A DNA stretch of 64,000 bases, from the NCBI RefSeq assembly GCF_020283565.1, contig NC_060059.1, positions 38,990,338 through 39,054,337 on the forward strand, written 5' to 3'. Made by a program: the position numbers and the translations under genes. This document shows positions 12,595-24,199 of the stretch, in pieces (position 1 is the stretch's first letter; each line of letters begins with the position of its first letter). The notes under the pieces are model-generated. The model had not been told where the DNA came from. It did no database searches and saw only the letters and a list, made by a program, of their open reading frames with translations. The stretch is from Trifolium pratense. Its lineage: Eukaryota; Streptophyta; Magnoliopsida; Fabales; Fabaceae.

Positions 12595-13076
12595 TCAGTG
12601 AGCTTTTCTCCTCAGTTCCTGTTGTTGTAGCTGCTGCTGTTGCTGTAGTAGCTGCTGTTGTTGCTTACTATCAGTGGACAATCTGTAAATCCAATACACC
12701 TGAAATAGATCAAGAACATGACTTTAATTTTGATTTTGATTGCACATTTCAAAATTTAGGTTAACGAATTGGGAAAAAAATGAGGAAAGTGTGAATTAGG
12801 GTTTGTTACCAAAGCGAAGACATGAAATGCGATGAGAATAAAGACTAATAACGGCACTGCATAGAGGAACCATGGACGATCTAGCGTTTGAGAGTTCGCC
12901 ATTGAAAGAGTTCGATTCGAAACGGTGGAGAAGCTCTGCAGTGATACGGTGTCGTTTTGGGTCAAATGTGAATCATGCGATTGCGTTTCGTTGCGTGGTT
13001 CGTTTTTCACATAACGAAGATCTCTCTCTGTTGCCGGAACGGTGGAGTTTTCTGTCATCTTATGTCTCCTTTGCAT
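12595..13076 (-). CDS. Small conserved plant transmembrane protein
   Basis: On the minus strand two exons join in phase 0: 13076-12810 and 12699-12595. The donor is CTTTG|GTAACA and the acceptor TTTCAG|GTGTAT. The product is 123 residues, or 117 if translation starts at the second ATG (13058), which I find equally likely. The N-terminal two thirds are polar. Then comes DRPWFLYAVPLLVFILIAFH and a short run ending VFALVYWIYRLS, one strong membrane segment around residues 68-95. The tail is Gln-rich (about residues 101-117) and ends RRKAH. The PW-LYAVPLL..HVFALVYWIYRL core is familiar from uncharacterised plant membrane proteins. Function unknown. A trinucleotide CAA/CAG expansion in exon 2 probably makes tail length variable. 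Confidence 0.75.
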
Positions 13077-13684
13077 TTAATAAGTAAAGTGGAGAAAAAA
13101 TATATTTTTGTTTTAGTAGGAAAATTACTTCTAGTTAAAATGAGATTAAGGATTTTTTTACTATTTTTTTTTCCAGTTTTTGACACTATTTTTAGGAGAA
13201 GGGAAATGAAATTAGTTAGAATGAAATACTAGTAAACAAAAAAATATATTTTTACTATTTTTATTTGGTCTTTAACACACTTTTTCTAGTTAAAATGAAA
13301 TTACTTCAAAACATTTTTGTCTCCTTTACATTTCTAGTGGGTTTAGTCCATACTCCATTATATCAAATTCATAACTCATTTTTGTTTATATTCTATGATT
13401 GATGGTTTTTTTTACGTAAACCAAATTTCAAGCCTTCAAGGATTCAAATGGCGGTAAATTCTTCGTGCCTAGAACCTTGGCTAAGATATAAGTGACTACT
13501 GCAATCTCATTTAAACATTATTAGATAATTCGTCCTCCTATTTTAGAATTAGTTTTGGTAAATTTCTCAATTTTTTGAAATACAAAAAGGGAAGGGATAT
13601 ATCATATCAAAATTGAAGTTTTTAGGATTTCTTATAATTTTCTCACATCATGGAGTTATATGTCACATCATTTAAAATAGGCTT
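13077..13684. other. Upstream region of the minus-strand small gene
   Basis: AT-rich. It should contain the promoter of the gene at 12595-13076. I see no clear TATA box, and no gene reads out of this stretch. Confidence 0.35.
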
Positions 13685-13723
13685 AATTGTATTTTTGACA
13701 CCCTTCAAATCCCTAATATCGAG

Positions 13724-14025
13724 TAATCAGTCAATTTAGTCCCTAAATTATTACTCTCTCACCAACTTAGTCCCTAAACTATTAAAAATAACTAAAAGGT
13801 CCATAATCTATTTTCCATCCGTCAATTTAGTCCCTAAACTATCAATCTCTCACCAACTTAGTCCCTAAACTATTAAAAACAACTAAAAGATCCATAATCT
13901 ATTTTTCATCCGTCAATTTAGTCCCTAAACTATCTCTCTCTCACCAACTTAATCCCTAAACTATTAAAAACAACTAAAAGGTCCCTAATCTATTTTCCAT
14001 CCGTCAATTTAGTCATCGGTTAACT
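13724..14025. repeat. 91-bp tandem repeat, about 3 units, in the left arm of the foldback
   Basis: CCCTAAACTATTAAAAA.. recurs at about 13772, 13863 and 13954, a 91-bp period. Each unit has ACTAAAAG(G/A)TCC, ATCTATTTTCCATCCGTC and AATTTAGTCC. Confidence 0.75.
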
Positions 14026-14246
14026 TGTCTATAAAACCCTAAAATATTATCACCCTTTCTTCTTCCACGTGCTTCGACGAAAACAACCTCTAGTCGCCGA
14101 ACTCAATTCATTCTTTCAGAATAATCATTTAGAACCAAAGAGATCTTTAGTATGAAAAAAGTGTGGCAATTGTCGGTTTTTTTTTTTTTTAACACAGAAT
14201 ATTTTTTTTATTCAACTTTTTGAATGAAAGATTACAAAAAAAATGA

Positions 14247-14420
<174 letters not shown>

Positions 14421-14930
14421 TAAATTTGTAAGGGTTTGTGATTTTGTTTTATCCATTTGAAGTTTATGATGTGATCTCTTGTTTCTTGTGGGTCTGAGAG
14501 TTTTTTTATCCTTCTATTCTTTCTCTTCTGTTATTGTAAGGAATGTTTTGGGGTGTGTTAGTGTGTATAATGATGACATAAAGAGTACAAAAGTGCCATT
14601 ATATGTAGTATGCTAACAAAATCTTATTAAATTCCAAGCATTTGTATGGTGAATTATCTTTGCAGGCTGATTGTGTTATTGGTAATACTAGTAGGAGCTA
14701 GCTTTTTTCATCCATGCCAGTGTGTTAAGAAATGACTTGGAAATATTATAATAGGTTTGTTAGGAATCATAAAATGATGTTTATGAGAGACTAAATTGAA
14801 GGATGTGAATATAGTTTAGGGGCTTTTTAGTTGTTTTTAATAAATTAGGGACTAAGTTAGTAAGAGAGTGATAGTTTAAGGACTAAATTCACTTATTACT
14901 CCCCTAATATCTATCACTTATTGTCACACT

Positions 14931-15753
14931 ATTTTGGTTGTAAAAAGACAATTTTGATCAAGTTAATATTGACGTGGCAAGTCACTTAAATGATTTAGCC
15001 ACATCAACTTCTTTTACCACCGAATGATTAACAAAAAAAAATAACAAGAAATCAGAAAATGGAAGAAGTCACTATAGTTAGACCTAACATGGAGCTTTTG
15101 CCATTGATGAGAGAAAATGATTACAGATTCTCATCAATGACATGAGATAATCAAGATGATTAAGGTCTTAATTTTAACAATATTTCACTCAGTGATGGCT
15201 AGATTTATTTAGGTTCGATTCTGCCAGCAATTTTCCTCAACTTAATATATCAGAAGAGGGAGCTTTGTAACCTCATCGTGAAAACAAATATTTATCATAA
15301 AAACAAAACAAGAACAAATAAAAAATTGAAATTGAGAGATCACTCAGTTCAGCGGGTTTATCGACACGCAAAGCAATCTCGAAAGAGAAAGCCCTGACTT
15401 ACGGTCTGTTGAGCTTGAATTTTATGGAGTCATCACTGTGATCTCATCTCATTCTATCAATACCACAAAAATCATAACTTAAATTCAAAATTAGAATCAA
15501 CAAATTAAAAACAAAATTAGATGGATAAATAAATTATACAATTGCAACAAAAATAAACAAACTAGGTTGAAAAAGTAGTAATTGAGGTTTTATTTCGTAG
15601 TTCGCAGGTTCTTCTGAATTTATAGGAAATGTATTAGGGTTTCTTATTGTTACATGCCGTCGTTTTATCCCTGGGTCGGATCTCGTTGGTTGAAAACTAA
15701 GGCCCATTCTATTAGGCCCATTTTATTACCAACCCTTTTTTTTGCAACATTAA
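14931..15753. other. Spacer without a gene
   Basis: 14935-15055 shares GATCAAGTTAATATTGACGTGGCAAGTCAC-like sequence with the arms of the foldback at 5577-6955, so it is probably a fragment of that family. The remainder is AT-rich and unrecognised. Confidence 0.35.
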
Positions 15754-17111
15754 GAATTTTTTTTTTCTACCCCTACATTTATCTCTTTACCCCAACATAT
15801 TTTAAAATATTCCTATTTTACCCTTATCTTACTCTAGTAAATTTTACCGGAACACTTTTTTCCGATACGTTAATTTGACCTGAACACTATTCAAAAAAGT
15901 GTTCCAGTTTTTTTTTTCATTGTTCACTTTCCATAAAAACAGTTACCGAAACACTTATACCAAGTATTCTGGTTTATTAACTTTGTTTGCAAGTTGCAAC
16001 TTTTGTTGCTGTCATAGTTTTCCATTCTTACGTCACTACATTTCATCTTCTCAAATGAAACAACATCTTATACTTCTACTTCCTCCTCCTATGTTTTGTC
16101 CTCTGTTTTTTCTTCTTTAGTATCATGTCCAATATTTTAATTTTCATCTATGATACCATCATTAATGTCACCACCATCTTCTTCTTGTTCTTCTTCCGGG
16201 TCAAATTTTTTAGTAGTTTGATTTGTCAAAAAACATAGGTGAAGATTGTCATGGCTTTTATGAGCTTGATGTGTTTTGAGAGATATTTGAAAGCATCAAG
16301 GAAGTTCCAAGTTTCCAACCACCATTGTTGGGCTTGTTTTGAAAAGTTTTTGTTTTGTTGATGTTTTCTTCATGATGATTGGCTTTAATGTTTGAATGAC
16401 GGAAATCAGATTCGAAGGCTAAGGAATGTATTTCGCAAACAAGAGATGTTGGAAGATAGTTATGTGGCGAGCTTCGTCGCGAATGCTTTCGTCACCGGAC
16501 GGCAATGCTTGGAGGAAGATGGTGGTGGTGGAGTGGTGGAGTGGTGGGAGAAGACGGTCTTGTTGTTGTTATGAGTGAAGGATCGAGGCGGATGGAATTG
16601 GGGGAAGAGAGAATAAGTGGTGTTGATGGAGAGGTGAAAATTAAAATGGTTGCACATGTTGTGAAACAGAGATGTTGTTGAAGAAACACTCAAGGAAACC
16701 AACAAACCGGAACATTTAGCTAAAGTTGTCCGGTAAATATAAACAACCCAGAAAAGTTGCATACCGGAACGGTTGGTTTGGAGTGTTCCGGTATGCAAAT
16801 TAATTTAAAAACTAAAAAACGTACCGGCACACTTTCATATGAGTGTTCCGGTTTGAAATTGTTACCGGCACACTTTTGTATGAGTTTTCCGGTAACTTTA
16901 AACCGGAACACTCATATGAAAATGTGCTGGTATGCATTTTGACACTAACTTTTTTTTTTTTTCCTTTTCTCACACCGGCACACTTTTTCTAAAATGGGTA
17001 GATTATTATTTTTTTTTTATAGTTTTATCTTCTATATGAAGACATATTCGTCCTTTCAATTTTAAATATTGGGGTATAAAAATAAATGTTGGAGTAGGAA
17101 AAAGAAAATTC
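15754..17111. mobile_element. 1.36-kb terminal-inverted-repeat element, copy 1
   Basis: The left end (GAATTTTTTTTTTCTACCCC, then ACATTTATCTCTTTACCCC) is mirrored by the right end (GGGGTATAAAAATAAATGTT, then GGAGTAGGAAAAAGAAAATTCC). The whole unit recurs at 60308-61632 at high identity by eye. It contains many CCGGAACACT/AGTGTTCCGG motifs in both orientations. No transposase is seen. A minus-strand open frame (16460-16798) is low-complexity and not supported. A stretch near 16130-16330 reads on the minus strand KFDPEEEQEEDGGDINDG, which could be a captured acidic gene end. Superfamily unknown. Confidence 0.65.
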
Positions 17112-17505
17112 CAGAAACTGAAGTGTTTGTTTTCTTGACCCAAACAGATGCAGGGTCCAAATTCTTGCAAGAAGACTGTACCCACGGGGGAGATTTTCTT
17201 CTACAATGAGATTGTGTCGTGTCCTCTCTCTCTCTCCCATGGATATGGTTACTATGACCCATGTTTGTACTTCAACAACAAATAAACTTCTATGTGCCCA
17301 TGAATCCGTTATATCATTATACTAGGCAAATACTTAAATGATACTGTAGGTTGGAGCGAGTTGCTCTATTAGTGGTTGTAATCCGTTGTGAATGAGGGGG
17401 TGATACATGTACAATTTTGACGATCAAGTTATTATGCGTTAAAAGGGAAAACACATTTAGGATTAGATAAGACATACATGACCCAACTAATAAGGTATGT
17501 TTATA
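17112..17505. other. Spacer between two mobile elements
   Basis: No gene seen. Ends with the 9-bp target copy ATGTTTATA (17497-17505) of the adjacent Mutator-type element. Confidence 0.4.
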
Positions 17506-18369
17506 GGCCAATGCTAGGGTGGGAGACCATGACATGTCTCTCACCGGTGCACCATATGATATGTGGATTGGATTGAATGTGTATATGATATTATGGTGTA
17601 CTGTCAGTATTATATTATTTATTAATTTTTTTGAAAAAAAAAGTTTTCAATTTTTCCGGATAAAATTTTTCTATTTTTTTTTGGAAAAAAAATTTCGGTT
17701 TTTTTTTTCGAAAAAAAAGTTCCAAATTTTTAAGGAAAAAAGTTTCGATTTTAGAAAAAAACAATTCCAGAGTCGTTGCTGAACAAAAAAGTTTTCGTTT
17801 TTTTTTCAAAAAAAAAAGTTTCGGATATTTTCCGAAAATAAAGTTTCCGATTTTTTTTCTGAAAAAGATCCAATATTTTATTCGGAAAAAAAGTTTCAAA
17901 TATTTTCTATTTTTTTACTCTTTTTTGTATCGACAATAATTTTTAGGTGAACATTTCGAAACTATTTTTCCCAAAAAATCGGAAACTTTTTTTGGGAAAA
18001 ATCTGAACTTTTTCCATAAAAAAACAAAAACTTTTTTTTTTTGAAAAATATCCGAAACTTTTTTCCCGAAAAAAGAACGGAAAATTTTTTTCCCAGAAAA
18101 ACTCTGGAATTGCTTTTATGTGAAATCGAAATTTTTTCCCCCAAAAATCAGGAACTTTTTTTCCAAAAGAAAAAATCGAAAATTTTGTGCCCGAAAAAAA
18201 GATAGAAAACTTTTTCCCAGAAAAATTTAAAACTTTTTTTTTTCAAAAAAATATAAATAATATAATACTGACAGTACACCATAATATCATGTACACATTC
18301 AATCCAATCCACATATCATATGGTGCACCGGTGAGAGACATGTCATGGTCTCCCACCCTAGCATTGGCC
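17506..18369. mobile_element. 864-bp Mutator-type foldback MITE
   Basis: The termini are inverted copies of roughly 120 bp: GGCCAATGCTAGGGTGGGAG at the left, CTCCCACCCTAGCATTGGCC at the right. The target copies ATGTTTATA flank it at 17497-17505 and 18370-18378. A 9-bp duplication with long inverted termini is the Mutator signature. The interior (about 17630-18250) is runs of A and T broken by GTTTC/GAAAC, and the inner arms also match: CAATTCCAGAGT at 17762 against ACTCTGGAATTG at 18103. The entire element can therefore fold as one hairpin. No coding capacity. Confidence 0.85.
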
Positions 18370-18378
18370 ATGTTTATA

Positions 18379-18869
18379 TAGGGGGAGAGTTAAAATTTTA
18401 TATGCGACATAAGACCTTCTCTTGGCCACATTTTTTGTGGATATGTGTTAACCGGTGGTTAGACGGTAGAATCTGATAATCCACGTGTTCTAACAGGTGG
18501 TAATTCCATGTGTTTTAAGGTTGTCCATCGTATGGTTTGCCCAGCTAAATATGGTTTAGTTGACATGATCTAGCTCGCACATTAGCATTGACTCGGTCCA
18601 TTACACTACTCTCCCTAGAAAATGAAGTCTTTCAAGATTACTGTTTCGGACTGGACAAAAGCTCACAATGCTTAGAGATCCAATACATCTTGAGGTCCAA
18701 TACGACTCATCTGTATCCAATTAAAGGGGCACAACATTCATTATGCTATATACTCCAAGATAATGACCCCTGCATTGAATGTACTATCTTCAATTCAACT
18801 CATGTAACGAGGCCTACAAGATTGTTATGCATATCCTCACGCTCCGCCACGCCTACATATACGAATATG

Positions 18870-18905
<36 letters not shown>

Positions 18906-19663
18906 ATACACACATTTCACCCAATTCATACACACTCATCTTGAATAACATTCTAAATTCTCCGCCATACATAAATTTGATTAGTTCGGATAAAATATCT
19001 GACTTTAATAGAAGAGCAAGTAGAGATTCTAGTTTCGACATTAATTTCAAACCTTACTTACCAATCACAAGATTAAAACATGTTAGATTTTTAAAATTCT
19101 CATATCATTCCCATTCTTATGCATAGATGATTTATCCTAAGATACCTAACGAACACCTCTATCACTAAAAACCATTCACCAAAAAGAATTTAGTATATTT
19201 TATATTTAGTCACTAAGTAAAGAAAGGATGAGAAAGATAGTCATAAACTCATAATGTAAGGGTTCCAAAAATTGAGAGTATGAAATATTGATAATTGTAA
19301 AAAAAAAAAATTGACTCGTTGATAATTGTAAATTGATTATTGAATTAAAAGTAAAATTATGATAGATGAGAACCCAATTAGAATTGATGTTCTTAGTACA
19401 AAAGAAACATTAAGGAAAAGATAGAAGAAAATTAAGTCTAAGACTTAACTATTATTCCACTAGAGAGTATCAAAGGGACAAAGAGGAGAAACTTCATCAA
19501 TTTTCTTCATACCCACTATTAAACCTCCTTTCACTATTTATGCACAACCTATGGTTTATTGATGTCAGAACCACTAGCCATAATGCCATATGTCTATTTA
19601 CCTCAACCAATTATATTATGCAAAATGTATTTTCTTACGTACTATTTTGAATCATAACAGTTA
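18379..19663. other. Intergenic, contains a CT microsatellite
   Basis: No supported gene. A (CT)n run lies at 18871-18902. Open frames across it are artefacts of the repeat. Confidence 0.4.
18871..18902. repeat. (CT)n microsatellite
   Basis: About 16 uninterrupted CT dinucleotides. Confidence 0.95.
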
Positions 19664-19947
19664 CTCCCTCCGGCCTCATTTGTAAGCAAATATTCCATTT
19701 TGCACAATTATTAAGAAATTGTTTTTTTGTCATAATTTTGTGTGTTATTTCAATTAGAATTCCTAAAATGACCGTTGCAAAACATTAAATTTGCATTGAG
19801 ACTATGCAATCATGTCAAAAAGTAGAACAATTAATGAGGGTACTTTTGGAAAAATAGCATTAAATAAAGTTACTTTTGGTAACTTTTGCTTATATTTGAG
19901 ACCAAATTTTTTAGTTGACTTTTACTTACAAATGAGACCGGAGGGAG
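19664..19947. mobile_element. Stowaway/mariner-type MITE, 284 bp
   Basis: CTCCCTCCGGCCTCATTTGT at the left and ACAAATGAGACCGGAGGGAG at the right are near-perfect inverted termini. TA dinucleotides flank both ends (19662-19663, 19948-19949). No open frame. TA target plus CTCCCTCC ends point to the Tc1/mariner class. Confidence 0.85.
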
Positions 19948-20069
19948 TAGCATACATGGCATAACTTGCAACATAGATTTCATAAAGATTTCCCTTGCCT
20001 GCTTTGAAAAGGCATTTTTGTTCCTACTCCATGAATTGATTCTCCACCATACTTTGTACCCTTGATAGA

Positions 20070-20560
20070 GTTAAAAGTTAACCACCGCATCACCTAATGC
20101 GGCCGCAATCCGCAATATTGCGGATGCGGTAGGCACTGCAACCGCATCGGACCGCAATTGCGGTGTGAACTCAAATCACACGTGATGCCGCAACGCAACA
20201 GCATTTCACCGCAACACAACGGAGTTTTGACTGCAACGGCCGCAACGGTTCAATCCAATATTCCTTTTCGTAAAAATTCAGAGAATCTCACCTTTATTTT
20301 TTCCTTTATGTCCTTTCATTTTAGAGTTTCTGTCTTCTTATGTCTCGATGACTTAAAAATGAATTAAAATTTATATAGAATTATAAGTAAAAGATATATA
20401 AGGAATTACAATAATTATAGTATTTTTTCTGTGTTTGTGCGGATAAAAAATTATTTCACGTCGCAACGGCCGCAATTGCATCGCAGTGTCCGCATTAGCC
20501 GCAATCGCAATACCTGCAACCGCAACCGCATCCACGATCGCAACCGCACTTTAAAACCTT
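20070..20560. mobile_element. GCGG-rich MITE (hAT-like), copy 1
   Basis: Dense CCGCAA/TTGCGG motifs in both orientations (for example GCGGCCGCAATCCGCAATAT), ending AACCGCACTTTAAAACCTTG. A related copy is at 22348-22832. No coding capacity. The hAT assignment rests on general resemblance of the terminus; the left border is uncertain. Confidence 0.55.
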
Positions 20561-21133
20561 GCTCATGCTTATACCAATCATTGGAGAATATATCATATGC
20601 AAAAATTAGGTAAGAAATAACATAAACATTTCTCCATATTTCGACTTCATAAATGTCATATATTGTCTTTGCTTGCTTGATCAAAGTTGAAAGACCTTTT
20701 GCACAAATAATGAATAAGTCCAGTGAAAGTGGACTTCCTTGTCAAAGATATATCGGAGATTTATAAGGCCACATTTTTGTTTTTGTTTTTGTTTTTGATT
20801 TACAATTGGAATAGATAATTGAACCTACAATCTCTAACATACTACATAGTCTATTCACCAGTAGAAACTTAACGGCTTCACATTTTTGTTACTGATGAAC
20901 TAATCAAACTCTTAGCTGACAGGTAATATAATACTCTTATCTTATTTTTGTTTTTATTTAATTGATTTGTTATATTTTTTCTAGTTTTTTTTTTTGTTGA
21001 TTGTTGTACATTTTAACATATTTTTCTTCCAATTTTTTTTTAATTGTGTATGCAAAAAAATAATATTCATGTGTTATGTAACTTACAGTAAAATACAATC
21101 GCCTCCCCTCAATTTATCTTTCAAATTGTGCAG
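20561..21133. other. Region upstream of an orphan LRR exon
   Basis: Searched for an F-box first exon (LELP.DIT..ILQRL type) and found none. AT-rich, ending in the acceptor TTGTGCAG at 21133. Confidence 0.45.
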
Positions 21134-21719
21134 AACTAGGAATCTGCGGCGCATTCGCATCTCAAAATGCCCAAAAATTACAGATGAAGTATTTAGTGAA
21201 GCTGTAAAAAAGTTTTCACTATTAGAGGAGCTCGAACTTTCATTCAACGACGAATTAACCAAGGATTCTCTTGAAGCAATCGGCCAAAACTGTCCTCTTT
21301 TAAAGACACTGAAATTCAACCAACCATACAAAGGCATTAATTGTAGGTCATACAAAGGTTACAAAAGCAACAAAGAAGCACTCGCTATTGCAAAAACAAT
21401 GCCCGGACTACGACAGCTTGAGCTTTGGGGAAATAAGCTTACCAATGATGGCTTAGTTGCTATTCTTGATGGTTGTCCTTACCTTGAATCTCTTGATATT
21501 CGTATGTGTTACAATCTAGTTTTGAACGAAAATTTGGCGAAAAGGTGTTATGAGAATATTAAAAATTTTAGGTATCCTAATGAATATATAGACGAACATG
21601 ATGATGACGACGACGATGATGATTTTACTTATGAGTTTTATTGTGAATGTATTTTCAGAGGAAGCAAAGGAATGAAGGGGAGGAAGATCAAATATGTGGA
21701 TTTTTATAAGTTTCATTAA
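21134..21719 (+). pseudogene. SKIP19/FBL23-like F-box/LRR gene lacking its F-box exon
   Basis: An open exon starts after TGTGCAG with the same phase (one base, then full codons) as exon 2 of the genes at 23212 and 42741. It runs 195 codons to TAA. LRRs are clear: RNLRRIRISKCPKITDEVF, SLLEELELSF, PGLRQLELWGNKLTNDGL and PYLESLDIRMCYNL. A run of eight Asp (DEHDDDDDDDDF) and a basic tail follow, longer than in the sisters. No F-box exon is visible upstream: 20070-20560 is a MITE, and the rest back to about 18.4 kb shows none. The open frame without decay suggests a recent loss, or a distant first exon that I cannot see. Confidence 0.65.
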
Positions 21720-22347
21720 ATGATATCTTTATGTTTCTCTTAAGTTAAGTGATTTTCTGAAAAGTATGGATCATTTGAGGAGTTGTTTTGTTGATGATGT
21801 TTCGAAGCAATTTTGTTAGAGACATGTAAGAGTCTTTTTATTTTGTTTGTTTACAATGTAATAAAAATGAACTTTGGCTTATTGTTTGTTGGTTTTATTA
21901 CTTAAACATTTTGGTTTGGAGAATTTTTGGTTTGGTTTTATTACTTAAGCGTCTGTCTTGGCATCATATATTTAAAAATACAAATAGAAGATTTACAAAT
22001 TTGGACTTTAAGCCCTTCAACATGATTATAAGAAAGAAGAAATTGGTCAAACTATGCCATTGGCAAGATAATGAACACTGCAAATGTATATCCATCAAAG
22101 AGTAAGAGCTAGCTAGTCTTGAGGAGTTTGTTTGCCATCTGATGAACACTGCATAATTTCAGTAAACATATTGTACATTTGTACCCTCTTAACACATAAT
22201 ACGATTTGGCATATTGTACATTTTTTTTAGGGGAATGTTAACATGTGCCTACATGTTAAGAAGACAAATATAGAAATTTGAAATAAATGCTTTATATCAT
22301 TAATTGTGTATTTAAGTTTTTGAACATTAAAATAACTTTTTGTGATG
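21720..22347. other. 3' flank of orphan exon, no gene
   Basis: AT-rich. Short open frames (21911-22105 and others) have no motif. Confidence 0.4.
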
Positions 22348-22832
22348 TAGGTTTTAAATTGCGGTCCGCATCCGCAATTGCGGCCGCAATATTGCTGATA
22401 CGGTAGCCACCGCAACCGCATCGCACTGCAATTGCGGTGTGATCTTAATTCACGTGTACGGCCGCATCGTAACCGCATCACAACTGCATCGGAAGCCGCA
22501 TCAGTTGTTTTCGGCGATGTTCCTTCAAATTTTCTCACCAAAAAGTAAAATTTATGAACTTCAAATCCTAATTTGTGTCAAATTAATGAAAAATCTTACT
22601 TTTAACAATCTCTCGACCGTGTATTTTAAATACATTCAAATTATTGTTTATAGAATAAATTAAGACTATCCAATGGTGGATAAATAGTGTAGTTACATAG
22701 TAGTTTGATTTTATATAGCTTGTGAAATTTCAAAATGATTTCACGCCGCAACAACCGCATTGCGCGTGCAGCAACCGCAATGACGGCATTCGCAACAACT
22801 GCAACCGCAACCGCAATTTAAAACCTTGGATG
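22348..22832. mobile_element. GCGG-rich MITE (hAT-like), copy 2
   Basis: Left end GGTTTTAAATTGCGGTCCGC and right end ACCGCAATTTAAAACCTTG are inverted. GATGTA occurs directly outside both ends (before 22348 and after 22832), possibly part of a target duplication. The interior keeps CCGCAA clusters at both ends and AT-rich DNA in the middle. Confidence 0.65.
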
Positions 22833-23147
22833 TACTTTCTTGGTTTGTGTAGTTTTTTTAAAGTGTTCCTTATAAAAAGGATTCGTTGGAGTATCATTTA
22901 TTTAATTAACCTAAAAATTTGAATGTTTGTTATAAAAAAGCTAGAGGAAGTAGTAACGACATTTCTTTTTCCTTTCAAGAAACAATATATTGAAAACAGA
23001 GCAACTTTTATATTATATATTATTGGAAACAGAACAACTTTTGTCTTTCAAAACGTTTAGGTGCCCCTAGTAAGGATTACGCGTGAAAATAAAAGTTACA
23101 CTAATTCATTTTTAAAATTAAAACGTTTAGTATTCACTGTCAGTGTT

Positions 23148-23154
23148 TATAAAA
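23148..23154 (+). promoter_or_regulatory. TATA box of the SKIP19-like gene at 23212
   Basis: TATAAAA 58 bp before the ATG, in the context TTTATAAAAGGCTA. The pseudogene at 57256 has CTATAAAAGGTTA at the same distance, so this promoter is shared in the family. Confidence 0.65.
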
Positions 23155-23211
23155 GGCTACTATATTTCTTGGAACAATTCATATATAGAAACCTTTTGTT
23201 TGCATATTACA

Positions 23212-24199
23212 ATGGCATCTAGTTCAATTTCAGCAAAGGAACCAGAAACTGAGATCACAAATGTGCCAAACTGGCTTGAACTTCCAATAGACATCACAGT
23301 GAACATTCTTCAGAGGCTTGATACCATTGACATTGTCACAAACGTATGTCATGTGTGTCCTTTATGGTGGAACATTTTCAAGGATCCTCTCATGTGGCGT
23401 GTCATTCGAATGATCGATATTCTCAGCAACGTTCCTAACGAATACCATCTTGTCAAAAGTGCATACCGTGGTATGAATTTGCTAAAGGTTTTCTATTATG
23501 CTGTTAAACGAAGTTGCGGTAATTTGGAAGTCATTGATATCGACTATTTTGGCACCGATCGTCTCCTTCGATGCATAGCTAAGAAGTAGTTATTTTACCA
23601 AAATATATATTTTCTTGCATTATTCAGTTTTTTTTTACTTCAGATTATTTGTTGCATAATAATGGTTTTATATGTATGGTTTGTTTTGTAGTGCCAGAAA
23701 CCTACGATGCTTGCGGATTGTACGTTGCTGGAGAATTTCAGATGGAGGATTCAGAGATAATGTGACTAAGCTTCAATTTTTAGAAGAGTTGAACATTTCA
23801 CTTGTGTTCGCATCGCATGATTCGCTTATTGATCTTGCCTGGTCCTGCCCACTTTTAAAATCATTAACTTTTGATTTTTTGGAGACGATGCATCAAGTAG
23901 GTGATTTTGATTATAGAGAGGATGATCTTTCCGAAGATGGGTGGCTTGCAATTCTTGATAGATGCCATCTTCTCGAATCTCTCGACATTCATGATTCTTT
24001 GAATCTCCGTTTGAGTGAAAGTTTGATGAAAAGATTTCAAGAGCAGATTAAATATGTACGATTGCCGTACACTTATTGGAAAATGTTCCGGACTGGGCCA
24101 AGAGCTGGCCCAATCACTCATGCCCGACATTTGGGGCATGGCCCAATAAGGGGATACTTCCCCGACACGTCAGCCAATGACGTGTCCTGCTCGACATAA
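23212..24199 (+). CDS. SKIP19/FBL23-like F-box/LRR protein with retrotransposon-encoded C-terminus
   Basis: Exon 1 is 23212-23585 and exon 2 is 23692-24199 (AA|GTAGTT donor, TTGTAG|T acceptor), together 293 codons. The F-box lies near residues 21-65 (WLELPIDITVNILQRL.. WWNIFKDPLMWR). LRRs follow in exon 2 (RNLRCLRIVRCWRISDGGF, FLEELNISLV, HLLESLDIHDSLNL). Residues 1-255 are native. A Tat LTR retrotransposon inserted after 24083, and the frame then runs 38 codons into the LTR to TAA at 24197-24199. The lost native end is at 35996-36027, only about ten codons. The protein may thus keep F-box and LRRs and function as an SCF adaptor, with transcription ending in the LTR. Whether it is expressed cannot be seen from sequence. 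Confidence 0.8.

Noticed and set aside
12872..13232. Plus-strand frames opposite the small membrane-protein gene
   Set aside because: They overlap a spliced minus-strand gene with a clear membrane helix and have no recognisable content.
16460..16798. 112-codon minus-strand frame in the 1.3-kb element
   Set aside because: Low-complexity Ser/Thr/Pro/His content, no domain, and not conserved in length in the second copy.
17519..18144. Lys/Phe-rich frames on both strands in the Mutator-type foldback
   Set aside because: They are translations of A/T homopolymer runs.
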